Source: Acidobacteriota bacterium (GTDB lineage Bacteria > Acidobacteriota > Blastocatellia > RBC074). Taken from it: 64,000 bases of DNA. Made by a program: the position numbers and the translations under genes. How positions within the stretch are numbered: the stretch's first letter is position 1; each line of letters starts with the position of its first letter. Positions 26,352-34,889 of this stretch are shown in pieces. Location of the stretch: contig JAFDVL010000010.1 of the NCBI GenBank assembly GCA_018268995.1, forward strand, positions 1 to 64,000, written 5' to 3'. The notes beneath the pieces are model-generated. The model had not been told where the DNA came from and did not search any database. It worked only from the letters and a program-made list of their open reading frames with translations.

Positions 26352-27890
26352 TTACAACTTCCTCCATTTGCGTCCATCCTGCTTGATCAGCCAATCCAAA
26401 TCCGGCGAACCCCACGTGCCAGCTAGATAGTTTGGAAATTCGGGTTGCGTCTTTTCCCAGGCTTCTAAAATCGGCATGACGATTTCCCATCCGCGTTCGG
26501 TCATGTCGCGGCGGGCATATAACGTCGAATCGCCGAGAATACAATCCAACAATAGGCGTTCGTAAGCTTCGGGCGGTTTCACGTCGAATGATTCGTGATA
26601 CAGAAAGTCCATGTTGACCCAGCGAATCTTGGTCATCTGTCCCGGCACTTTGGCCCCGAATCGTAGTGTGATGCCTTCGTCTGGTTGAATGCGAATGACG
26701 AGGACGTTTGGTTCCAATTGGTTCGCGGCAACATTGCCAAACAACAAGTGTGGGACTTCTTTGAATTGAATCGCGATTTCTGTGATGCGTTTCGGCATGC
26801 GCTTGGCCGAGCGGATGTAAAACGGCACTCCCGACCAGCGCCAGTTGTCGAAGTAGAGCTTCATTGCTGTGTACGTTTCCGTTGTGGATTCGGGATTGAC
26901 GCCCGGTTCTTCGCGATAACCGATGACAGATTTCCCGTCAATAAAGCCTGCGCCGTATTGCCCACGCACAACAAACTCATCCAATCGGTTTACTGGGAAA
27001 GGACGAACGGCTTGCATGGCTTTGATCTTTTCATCGCGCACGGCATTGGCCGCCAGGCTGTTGGGCGGTTCCATTGCGACAAGCGACAGCACCTGAAACA
27101 CGTGGTTCTGAATCATGTCACGTAGGACTCCGGTGCTTTCGTAATATGCACCGCGTCCCTCAACACCCAGACATTCGGCGTTCGTGATTTGCACGTGATC
27201 AATGTAATTGCGATTCCAGATTGGCTCGAAAATGCCGTTGGCAAAACGGAACACCAACAGATTCTGCACTGTCTCTTTGCCAAGGTAGTGGTCAATACGA
27301 TAGACCTGATCTTCGTCAAAAACTGCGGCGACATCTTTGTTGAGCTGAATGGCGCTGGCCAAATCGGTGCCGAACGGCTTTTCGATAATGATGCGAACGA
27401 AGGGCGTTTGCTTGTTGTGGGCTTGTTCGGGCCTTGCCATTCCGGCCTCGCCGAGTTGTTTGATGGCTTCGCTGTAATGCTCTGGCGCAGTCGAAAGATA
27501 AAATACGCGATTGCCTTCAGTGCCGCGCTGATTGTCAATTTGTTGCAGCAATTCGTTCAGGTCTTGATAGGTTTCTTGTTTGCTCAAATCGCCTGGAACA
27601 TAGAACAACCCTTGCGCAAAATTATGCCAGGCTTCCTGATTTGCGGCGACGGATGGCGCATATTTGGTGATGGCATCTTCCATTCGCTGGCGAAATTCGT
27701 CGTGTGACATGGCAGATCGTGAAATGCCGACGATGGCAAATTGTTCGGGCAACAGCTTTTCCTGATATAAGCGAAACAGCGCCGGAACCAATTTGCGTTT
27801 CGTCAGATCACCCGATGCGCCAAAGATCACGATGGCGCACGGCGGCGTAACACGTTCTTGCAGGTCTACACTTGAATGATTATTTAGCAT
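26352..27890 (-). CDS. zwf: Glucose-6-phosphate 1-dehydrogenase
   Basis: A 512-residue enzyme of full length. The N-terminal nucleotide loop IFGASGDLTKRKL binds NADP+. The substrate signature RIDHYLGKETVQNLL is present, with the catalytic His, and the KPFG motif is in IIIEKPFGTDL. It makes 6-phosphogluconolactone and NADPH, the entry to the oxidative pentose phosphate route. An mscS gene and gnd lie upstream on the same strand, so zwf and gnd are clustered; no lactonase gene (pgl) is seen here. Confidence 0.96.
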   Translation of the reverse strand: MLNNHSSVDLQERVTPPCAIVIFGASGDLTKRKLVPALFRLYQEKLLPEQFAIVGISRSAMSHDEFRQRMEDAITKYAPSVAANQEAWHNFAQGLFYVPGDLSKQETYQDLNELLQQIDNQRGTEGNRVFYLSTAPEHYSEAIKQLGEAGMARPEQAHNKQTPFVRIIIEKPFGTDLASAIQLNKDVAAVFDEDQVYRIDHYLGKETVQNLLVFRFANGIFEPIWNRNYIDHVQITNAECLGVEGRGAYYESTGVLRDMIQNHVFQVLSLVAMEPPNSLAANAVRDEKIKAMQAVRPFPVNRLDEFVVRGQYGAGFIDGKSVIGYREEPGVNPESTTETYTAMKLYFDNWRWSGVPFYIRSAKRMPKRITEIAIQFKEVPHLLFGNVAANQLEPNVLVIRIQPDEGITLRFGAKVPGQMTKIRWVNMDFLYHESFDVKPPEAYERLLLDCILGDSTLYARRDMTERGWEIVMPILEAWEKTQPEFPNYLAGTWGSPDLDWLIKQDGRKWRKL

Positions 27891-27976
27891 AAGAAATCCC
27901 GGGGACTTGGTTGATCACGTCAGAAAGAACTCGGCGCATCTTAAAGTCTCCGGGACGAATTGAAAAGGCAAAAAGT

Positions 27977-28768
27977 TTAGGTTTGTTTGACTTGGAAGTG
28001 CTGTTCGGGCACGGCAAAGCCCGCTTCACTGATAACTTTGTTCGTGTCGAAATAGACCTGCCAATAATGATCATTGTGAACGTAAGGCCGTACCGCCAAC
28101 ACCGGCCCCATCGGTGTGAATGTCAGGATTTCTACGTCTGGTGCAGGCGCAGCGATGACATTCGCAACCTTGGCCAGACGTTCTTTCAATAACACGATGG
28201 CCGTGCTGGGATTGTCTTTGTGCGACAATTGCGCGACCAAATCTACGCGGCGGAACGGATTCGCCGAGAAGTTTTGAATCGTGTCCGAGAATATCTTGTT
28301 GTTGCCGACAAAGGTTCGGATGTTGTCCATTGTGTTGATGGTCGTAACAAACAAACCAACCTCTTCGACCGTGCCGATGACGCCGCCCGAAGAAACGAAA
28401 TCTCCGGCTTTGAATGGGCGCAGGATCATCAAAAACGCACCTGCTGCAAAATTCGACAGCAACCCGCTCCACGCCATTCCAATTGCCAGTCCGGCGGCGG
28501 CGATCAACGCTGCAAACGTCGTTGTTGGCAAGCCCAGAAAACCGAGAATGGCAATTGCCAGCACGATTTTCAACAGTACGGTGAGGGCTGAAACGACATA
28601 GCCGATCACCGTTGCATCAACTTTCTGTCGCGACATTCCTCGGCTCAGCAAGTTGTTGAGCAGGAATTTAATCAACCATCCGCCCACAATCCACAGAGCT
28701 AGTGCGCCCAGTAATTTCAATCCAAAATCTACTGCGTGATTCATCAGGTATTGAATTGTTGCTTCCAT
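27977..28768 (-). CDS. mscS: Small mechanosensitive channel (MscS family)
   Basis: A 263-residue protein with three hydrophobic segments in the first 110 residues. The third (FAALIAAAGLAIGMAWSGLLSNFAAGAF) is the Gly/Ala-rich pore helix typical of MscS. The beta domain follows (FVSSGGVIGTVEEVGLFVTTINTMDNI), then a C-terminal alpha/beta part. It is a stretch-activated channel that releases solutes after hypo-osmotic shock. A strong AAGGAGG site precedes the ATG. It sits between zwf and gnd. Confidence 0.92.
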   Translation of the reverse strand: MEATIQYLMNHAVDFGLKLLGALALWIVGGWLIKFLLNNLLSRGMSRQKVDATVIGYVVSALTVLLKIVLAIAILGFLGLPTTTFAALIAAAGLAIGMAWSGLLSNFAAGAFLMILRPFKAGDFVSSGGVIGTVEEVGLFVTTINTMDNIRTFVGNNKIFSDTIQNFSANPFRRVDLVAQLSHKDNPSTAIVLLKERLAKVANVIAAPAPDVEILTFTPMGPVLAVRPYVHNDHYWQVYFDTNKVISEAGFAVPEQHFQVKQT

Positions 28769-28896
28769 AAACTTGAGCCTCCTTCAAATTGCGCTGATGC
28801 CAGTTCGCGCAAACGTAGATAAGCTCGCAAGCTGGCAACTTGCGACACATCATCACACTGGGAAATAGATCAAGAAAAGGAACTGGGGAGCATTTT

Positions 28897-28931
28897 GTGA
28901 GAGCGAGTATGACCGCTCAACTCGCCCTCAC
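28897..28931 (-). terminator. Hairpin just after gnd, possible terminator
   Basis: GTGAGAGCGAG (28897-28907) pairs with CTCGCCCTCAC (28921-28931), with one mismatch. It lies 21 bases past the gnd stop. There is no long T run on the minus strand, so termination is uncertain. Confidence 0.45.
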
Positions 28932-28951
28932 ACGGAGTCAATTTTTAGTCG

Positions 28952-30412
28952 CTATTTCGCTAACTCTTCCCATTCGGTATGCACGAAACCGACTTCGGGT
29001 TTGTCTGTCCGCTCGTACGTGTGCGAGCCGAAAAAGTCGCGTTGTGCCTGCGTTAAGTTCTGCGGCAAGTTCGCGGTGCGATAGGAATCGAAATAGGCCA
29101 AACTGGCAGACATCGCCGGAATTGCAATGCCTAAGGATTGCGCGGTTGTGACAGCTTGTCGCCAGCGCGGTTGCGCTTTCAAGACCCAGGCTTTGAAATC
29201 GGGATCAAGCAATAAATTCGGCAGGTCAGGACGGCGTTGATACGCCTGTTTGATTTTGTCGAGGAATTGCGCGCGGATAATGCAGCCGCCTTTCCAAATG
29301 CGCGAAATCTCGCCCATGTTCAGGTTCCAGCCTTCGACTGCCGCCTGCGCACGAATCAGGTTCATGCCTTGTGCGTACGAACAAATCTTGCTCGCATACA
29401 AAGCATCACGCACCGCATTGATGAGGGCGTTTTTGTCGCCTTCGTATTTGACGCGCGGGCCTTTGATCTCTTTGCTGGCCGCGACGCGTTCGTCTTTCAT
29501 CGAAGACAAAATGCGTGAATCAACCGCTGCGTTGATCGTCGGGATCACGACGCCAAGTTCCAAAGCGACTTGCGATGTCCATTTGCCAGTGCCTTTTTGC
29601 CCGGCTTTGTCGAGTACCAAATCAACTAAGGCTTTGCCCGTTTCGGGATCGTTGACGCTAAAAATTTTGTAGGTGATTTCAATGAGGAAGGAATCAAGAA
29701 TTCCGTCATTCCACTTTTTGAAAATCTTCGAGAGTTCTTTGGCTTCGATGCCGAGTGCGCGGCGCAAAATGTCATACGATTCGGCAATCAATTGCATGTC
29801 GCCGTATTCGATGCCGTTGTGTACCATTTTGACGAAATGCCCCGCGCCATCTGTGCCAATGTACGTCACGCACGGGCCGTCATCTACTTTAGCCGCGATG
29901 GCTTCCCAAATCGGTTTGATTTCGTTGTAGGCGGATTCTTCGCCGCCGGGCATCAGCGATGGCCCCCACAGCGCGCCCGATTCTCCGCCGGATACGCCCG
30001 AACCGATGTAGCGAATGCCCGCCGCTTTCATTTCTTTTTCGCGGCGTTGTGTGTCGCGGAAGAACGAATTGCCACCGTCAATCACGATGTCGCCCTTTTT
30101 CAAAAGCGGTTTTAGTTGTTCCAATACCGCATCCACTGGCGCGCCCGCTTTGACCAGCAGAATGATTTTGCGCGGACGCTCCAGCGAACTCACAAACTCC
30201 TGAAGCGAATACGTGCCGATCACTTTATCGCTATCCTGAAAGCTTTCCGCGCGCGCTAAGAATTTATCTACTTTGGTGGTGTCCCGATTAAAAACGGCAA
30301 TCGGAAAGCCGTTGCGCGCAATGTTGAGCGCAAGGTTTTCGCCCATTACGGCGAGTCCAATCATGCCGATTTTGGCTTTTTTTAGTTTTTTGGGTTTTGC
30401 ATTTGCTGCCAT
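28952..30412 (-). CDS. gnd: 6-phosphogluconate dehydrogenase, decarboxylating
   Basis: A 486-residue enzyme of the long (NADP+, dimeric) class. The Rossmann fold begins IGMIGLAVMGENLALNIARNG. The substrate motif VSGGESGALWGPSLMPGG, the catalytic Lys in HFVKMVHNGIEYGDMQ, and KGTGKWT mark the active site. It makes ribulose 5-phosphate, CO2 and NADPH, the third step after zwf. A good AGGAG site precedes the start. A palindrome separates it from the upstream binding-protein gene on the same strand. Confidence 0.96.
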   Translation of the reverse strand: MAANAKPKKLKKAKIGMIGLAVMGENLALNIARNGFPIAVFNRDTTKVDKFLARAESFQDSDKVIGTYSLQEFVSSLERPRKIILLVKAGAPVDAVLEQLKPLLKKGDIVIDGGNSFFRDTQRREKEMKAAGIRYIGSGVSGGESGALWGPSLMPGGEESAYNEIKPIWEAIAAKVDDGPCVTYIGTDGAGHFVKMVHNGIEYGDMQLIAESYDILRRALGIEAKELSKIFKKWNDGILDSFLIEITYKIFSVNDPETGKALVDLVLDKAGQKGTGKWTSQVALELGVVIPTINAAVDSRILSSMKDERVAASKEIKGPRVKYEGDKNALINAVRDALYASKICSYAQGMNLIRAQAAVEGWNLNMGEISRIWKGGCIIRAQFLDKIKQAYQRRPDLPNLLLDPDFKAWVLKAQPRWRQAVTTAQSLGIAIPAMSASLAYFDSYRTANLPQNLTQAQRDFFGSHTYERTDKPEVGFVHTEWEELAK

Positions 30413-30429
30413 GAGTGCTCCTGAGATTT

Positions 30430-30528
30430 AACCACGGGGGACACGGGGAATAGAAGATTGTAAATACGAAATTCTATCCTGAGCTTGTCTCCATTCATTT
30501 CTAAACCGTCCCCGTGTCCCCCGTGGTT
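30430..30528. repeat. Perfect intergenic palindrome, CCAC...CAC word type
   Basis: Arms 30430-30449 and 30509-30528 are a perfect 20-bp inverted repeat (aaccacgggggacacgggga) around a 59-base spacer. As in the elements at 10256 and 56251, each arm is a doubled word (ccacggggg / acacgggga). It lies between gnd and the binding-protein gene. Confidence 0.9.
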
Positions 30529-30536
30529 GATTTGAA

Positions 30537-32165
30537 TTATTGTTGTGGATTCAATTTCACATTCCGCACCACACTCCAATCGCCTGACGGGTCTTGCACA
30601 ATGCCAGTGACGCGAGCGCGATGCACAGTGATAGCCGATGGATACCACAAGTAAATCTGTGGCAATTCATCGGCGAGCGTCTTTTGAATTTGCGAATACA
30701 TTTCTTTGCGTTTGTCTTGTGGGGCAAGCAAGGCATCGTCAATTAACTTGTCCACTTTTGGATTGTTGTACCGCATCCGATTTTGCCCGTTCGGTGGCAT
30801 GGATTTGGAATGATAAGCAAACTTGAAGATGTCCGTGCTTTGATTGCCGCCAACCATCACGCGATAGTAAAGCTGGAAATTGCCTTCAGTAATATCCTGT
30901 GTAAGTTTCTGGTTTTCGAGCGATTGGATCGCCAGGTCTACGCCGATGCGGCGCAATTGCTCCTGCATTACTTCAGCCACTTTTTTGGAAATCGAAAGCG
31001 GCGATGTTTTTAGCGTCAACTTGAAACGCGGCTGATCACCCGTTTGTTTCTTGCCTGCTTCATCCAAAAGCTGTTTGGCCTTTTCAGGATCGTAGTTATA
31101 CGTTGTGACGCCCGGTTCGTACGCCCATTGATTTGTGGGCAACACATTGCTGGCAACTTTTGCCTGACCCAGAAACAAATCCCGGATCAGCGCTTCACGA
31201 TCAATGCCATAAGCTAAGGCCTGCCGAATCTTGACATCCTTCAGCACCGGATCAGTTGTGTTGATGCCGATGTGCGCAAGATTGGTTCCGTCGGATTGAA
31301 TGACTTTCACGCCTTCCGCCTTTTTCAGCGATTCGACTGTGACAGGTTCCAGATCAAGGTTGATGCCCAAATCTGCCGAGCCTTTGCGAAACTCTGCATC
31401 GCGCGTGCTGTTGTCCGGGACGATTTTGATGCGAATATTTTGGACGGACGGTTTGCCGCCGAAATACTCATCAAAGGCTGTCAACTGAACATCCTGATCA
31501 GAAGCAAAGCTGACGAATTTGAACGGCCCTGTGCCAACAGGCGACTTCGCCTGCTTGTCTCCGCTGCCTTCGGGAATGATGCCGACAGGCAGAATTTGAT
31601 TGGCCAAACCCGGCATCGAATTGACACAACGAAACACCACTGTATTCGGATCAGGCGTTTCCAGCAGGAGCAGCGGAACGGTCGAAGCGCCGCTGGTGGC
31701 AGGGGCAGCGCTCGGAGCCGGACTCCCCGCCGGACTGGGCGACGGCATGGCCTTGGGGTTGCCTACAAAATCAGCTGCTTTCGGCGAAGCAAAGCCGGGT
31801 GCCATCAAGGTCTCAAACGTGTATTTCACATCGCCGGAGGTCAGCGTTTTGCCGTTGTGAAATTTGACGCCTTGCCGCAGCTTGAACGTCCAGGTTTTGT
31901 AATCCGCCGACGATTCAAAGCTTTCTGCCAGATCGCCTACTGGCTCAAATTTTTCGTTTTTGCGGGTCAGCCCATTAAAGATCAATTGCTGCATCCGTGC
32001 ATCAGCAGAATCGCCGCTCTTGCGTGGATCGAATGTTGTGACGTTCTTTTCCAGCATCATCACCAATTGTTCGGGCGCGCTTTTATTCGTACAGGCAGAT
32101 GCGATCAATAGAAAGGCAACAGCAATGATCGTGAATGGGAAATTCGTTCGAGTCGTGGTTTTCAT
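30537..32165 (-). CDS. ABC transporter peptide-binding lipoprotein (SBP_bac_5)
   Basis: A 542-residue extracellular solute-binding protein of family 5. A lipoprotein signal ends in the lipobox LIASAC, so Cys 25 would be lipidated. The body has the usual start [17 protein letters not shown], the [16 protein letters not shown] strand and a late segment ([21 protein letters not shown]). A Ser/Pro/Ala linker at about residues 145-160 is unusual in the family. It binds oligopeptides or similar solutes. No permease or ATPase gene is adjacent. Confidence 0.92.
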   Translation of the reverse strand: MKTTTRTNFPFTIIAVAFLLIASACTNKSAPEQLVMMLEKNVTTFDPRKSGDSADARMQQLIFNGLTRKNEKFEPVGDLAESFESSADYKTWTFKLRQGVKFHNGKTLTSGDVKYTFETLMAPGFASPKAADFVGNPKAMPSPSPAGSPAPSAAPATSGASTVPLLLLETPDPNTVVFRCVNSMPGLANQILPVGIIPEGSGDKQAKSPVGTGPFKFVSFASDQDVQLTAFDEYFGGKPSVQNIRIKIVPDNSTRDAEFRKGSADLGINLDLEPVTVESLKKAEGVKVIQSDGTNLAHIGINTTDPVLKDVKIRQALAYGIDREALIRDLFLGQAKVASNVLPTNQWAYEPGVTTYNYDPEKAKQLLDEAGKKQTGDQPRFKLTLKTSPLSISKKVAEVMQEQLRRIGVDLAIQSLENQKLTQDITEGNFQLYYRVMVGGNQSTDIFKFAYHSKSMPPNGQNRMRYNNPKVDKLIDDALLAPQDKRKEMYSQIQKTLADELPQIYLWYPSAITVHRARVTGIVQDPSGDWSVVRNVKLNPQQ

Positions 32166-32282
32166 ATCTTACAAACTGTTTTCCGATTTTCAGAACCGTG
32201 GATTATCAAGGATGAATGCGTTAGGCGCAATAGAACCATAAGCCTTTCGCGGTTAGCTTTTTATCAGGCGGATCGCTGATGA

Positions 32283-33014
32283 CTAGCGGCCTGTGGCTTT
32301 CCCAAAGACATCTTTCAAAATCTGGGTCACGCGGGCGGCGGGGTTTTTGCGGATTTTCTTTTCTTCTTCACCAACGTAGTAAAACAATCCGTCAATGGCT
32401 TTGCCTGTAACATAGTCATCAATATCCAACGCCTGGCTTTTGGCGAACGGAATCGCCTGATAACGTCCAATCAAATCTTTGTATTGTTTGGTTGCGCCTA
32501 CTTCATCCATTGCTTTGGAGACAATCGGGCGGAAGGCGGTGGACAATTTGTCGGTGGTTTTCTCTTTGAAAAACGTTGTCGCTGCGGTGTCGCCACCCGT
32601 CAGGATTTTGCGGGCGTCATCGAAGGTCATTTCCTTGATCGCGCCAATGAAAATGCTCTTGGCCTGTGGTGCCGCTTTTTCTGCCGCGCGATTCATGCTC
32701 AGCACAAACTCATCCACTTTGGGGCCGTAGCCGACCATTCGCAATCCTTTCTCAATCGTCTGCAATTTTTTCGGCATCAGGATTTTGATGATTGCGTCCT
32801 TGAAATACCCATCCATGCGGCCCACGCCCGTCACGGCATTGCCGGTGCCAATCTGGAGTGCTTCTTTCAAGCCGAGGACGATCTTCTCGTCGCTTAAACT
32901 GCTTTGTGTGCCGAAGATTTTTTCCAAGGGGTTCGTCTTTTTTTTGGTCTGGGCAGGAACAGAAACAACTGTCATAAGAACGATCAAACTGTAGATGAAA
33001 CCGCGTCGCACCAT
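32283..33014 (-). CDS. DUF4197-family exported protein
   Basis: A 243-residue protein with a signal peptide ([21 protein letters not shown]). The body matches my memory of DUF4197: [63 protein letters not shown] in parts, and a C-terminal [22 protein letters not shown]. The family's function is unknown; it is found in the periplasm of many bacteria. The start follows GAGGAG; an upstream in-frame start at 33059 is less likely. Confidence 0.87.
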   Translation of the reverse strand: MVRRGFIYSLIVLMTVVSVPAQTKKKTNPLEKIFGTQSSLSDEKIVLGLKEALQIGTGNAVTGVGRMDGYFKDAIIKILMPKKLQTIEKGLRMVGYGPKVDEFVLSMNRAAEKAAPQAKSIFIGAIKEMTFDDARKILTGGDTAATTFFKEKTTDKLSTAFRPIVSKAMDEVGATKQYKDLIGRYQAIPFAKSQALDIDDYVTGKAIDGLFYYVGEEEKKIRKNPAARVTQILKDVFGKATGR

Positions 33015-33162
33015 AATCACTCCTCTGTTTTGGGGGCTGTCAGAATTTTGCCTCGTCATCTTAGGTTGCCCTTCGCCCTGTCGTCAACCAGGGGCATTGA
33101 CGATTTGTTTGACTCCGGCTTAGGATGCAAACACTGCACGAAATTATCTAAAGGACTCATCT

Positions 33163-33903
33163 ATGCGACGTGAAATCACAAGTTGGTACAGTGGACGATT
33201 ACATCAGGATATGCCGCTGGTGGCGTATGGGCATTATGGCCCGCCTGTGTTGATGCTGCCGACCGCAGCTGCGGATTTTTTGGAGTATGAACGTTTTCAA
33301 TTAATTGATTCGGTCAAATGGTTCATTGACGAAGGCAAGGTCAAACTCTATTCAGTCAATAGCGTAAACAATCGCGCGTTGCTGAATAAGCACGCCTCAG
33401 GCCACGAAAAAGTCGGTTGGCTGAATGCGTATGACAGCTATTTGATCGAAGAGGTTTTACCGCTGATTCGCAATGATTGCAACGATCCGCACGTCAAGCC
33501 GATTGTGATGGGAATCAGCCTGGGCGCGTATTTGGCGGGCAATACGTTTTTCCGCCATTCGGATTTGTTCAGCGGCGCGATTTTGCTGAGCGGAACCTAT
33601 GACATCCGCAATTATCTGGATGGGCATTACGATCAGGATGCGTACTTTCATAACCCGGCGGATTATTTGCCCCGGCTTGACGACGAATATCACTTGCCGA
33701 CACTCCGACACGGAGACCGTAAAATCATTATCTTTACCGGACAAGGGGCATTTGAAGCACCAGATCGTTCGCGCCATTTATCCAACATCCTACACAGCAA
33801 GGACATTCCGCACTGGCTGGATGTCTGGGGGCACAATGTCAATCACGATTGGCCGTGGTGGCGTCAGGCAATGCCCTATTATTTCGGCAAATTATTTGGC
33901 TGA
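33163..33903 (+). CDS. Putative esterase (alpha/beta-hydrolase, D-type)
   Basis: A 246-residue cytoplasmic alpha/beta-hydrolase of the esterase family. The nucleophile elbow is GISLGAYLAG at about residue 110, and a C-terminal His lies in WGHNVNHDWPWW. The N-terminus (SWYSGRLHQDMPLVAYGHYG) is family-specific. The substrate is unknown. It is divergent from the DUF4197 gene and may share a transcript with the TlpA-like gene, 26 bases downstream. Confidence 0.82.
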   Translation: MRREITSWYSGRLHQDMPLVAYGHYGPPVLMLPTAAADFLEYERFQLIDSVKWFIDEGKVKLYSVNSVNNRALLNKHASGHEKVGWLNAYDSYLIEEVLPLIRNDCNDPHVKPIVMGISLGAYLAGNTFFRHSDLFSGAILLSGTYDIRNYLDGHYDQDAYFHNPADYLPRLDDEYHLPTLRHGDRKIIIFTGQGAFEAPDRSRHLSNILHSKDIPHWLDVWGHNVNHDWPWWRQAMPYYFGKLFG

Positions 33904-33929
33904 TCGCATCAGTCAGGAAGGAAAATGAA

Positions 33930-34841
33930 ATGCGAAAAGAGGCGATGGCTTGGCTGGCGGTCGTTTTGTTCTTCTGTACCACGACCGTGCAGGCCGGTGA
34001 GCTGGTGCGACTTGTCCGCAATAAAATCTCAGCAGGCGACACGGCCAGTTGTCAGAATTTAATTGAAGATTACAAAAATAAATCGGGCGTGGATGCCGAG
34101 TATCTGGATGCGGTCGGCTGGCTGGCTCGTGGTGCTGAGATGATGCAGCAACGCGAACTGGCGGCGGCTTGCGTGGCAGAGTTGCGCCGCGAAATTCGGG
34201 AAGAGAAGGCGGATTTGCTTTCTCCGTTGGGTGCCGCTATCGAGGTCGAAGCGAAGTTGCGCGCCGCGCGTGACGGGCGTGGTGTGGCAATCCGGTTTTT
34301 GGAAGATGAACTGGCGCGTGCCAAAAACATTTCTCTGCGTTCACGCATTCGCAAAAGCATCAATTCGCTTTCGCTGGAAGGGCAGTCCGCAATCGAACTA
34401 ACTGCAAACACCTATGCCGGAGCCGCACCGCCATCGTTGTCTTCGCTCAAGGGCAAGCCGGTGCTGTTGTTTTTGTGGGCGCATTGGTGTGGCGATTGTC
34501 GCGGACAGGCAGCCGCGCTCGGTCGGGTTTGGAAAAAGTACCAGTCACGTGGCCTTATGCTGATTGCCCCGACGCGGTTGTATGGCACAGGCGCAGATGG
34601 CAAAACAGCTACGCCTGCCGAGGAAAAAGCGCACATCGAAAAAATCTGGGCTGAAGGCTATGCCGACCTGGCGGGTGTTTCGATCCCGATTGATACTGAA
34701 CTCATGGTGCGCTACGGCGTGTCCGCGACGCCCACCTTTGTGTTGATTGATCGCAACGGTATTGTGCGCTTATATACCCCGACGCGCTTATCCGAGGCCG
34801 AGTTGGCGCGGCGCATTGAAGAAGTGCTGGCCGAAAAATAA
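33930..34841 (+). CDS. Exported TlpA-family thioredoxin-like protein
   Basis: A 303-residue protein with a signal peptide (MRKEAMAWLAVVLFFCTTTVQA). The first 150 residues are helical and look TPR-like. The C-terminal thioredoxin fold has the active site WAHWCGDCRGQ (CxxC intact) and a cis-proline region VSATPTFVLID. Periplasmic reductase or Cys-maturation partner. The start at 33930 is preceded by AGGAAGG; an ATG at 33925 is out of frame. It lies 48 bases before the molybdopterin enzyme gene. Confidence 0.88.
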   Translation: MRKEAMAWLAVVLFFCTTTVQAGELVRLVRNKISAGDTASCQNLIEDYKNKSGVDAEYLDAVGWLARGAEMMQQRELAAACVAELRREIREEKADLLSPLGAAIEVEAKLRAARDGRGVAIRFLEDELARAKNISLRSRIRKSINSLSLEGQSAIELTANTYAGAAPPSLSSLKGKPVLLFLWAHWCGDCRGQAAALGRVWKKYQSRGLMLIAPTRLYGTGADGKTATPAEEKAHIEKIWAEGYADLAGVSIPIDTELMVRYGVSATPTFVLIDRNGIVRLYTPTRLSEAELARRIEEVLAEK

Positions 34842-34889
34842 TCAGCCTGAAGAGACTGGACGCAATCTGAAAACTTTGCGAGGTATCTG

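Noticed and set aside
31272..32111. Long frames antisense to the binding-protein and oxidoreductase genes
   Set aside because: Arg/Cys/His-rich shadow frames without ribosome sites or motifs.
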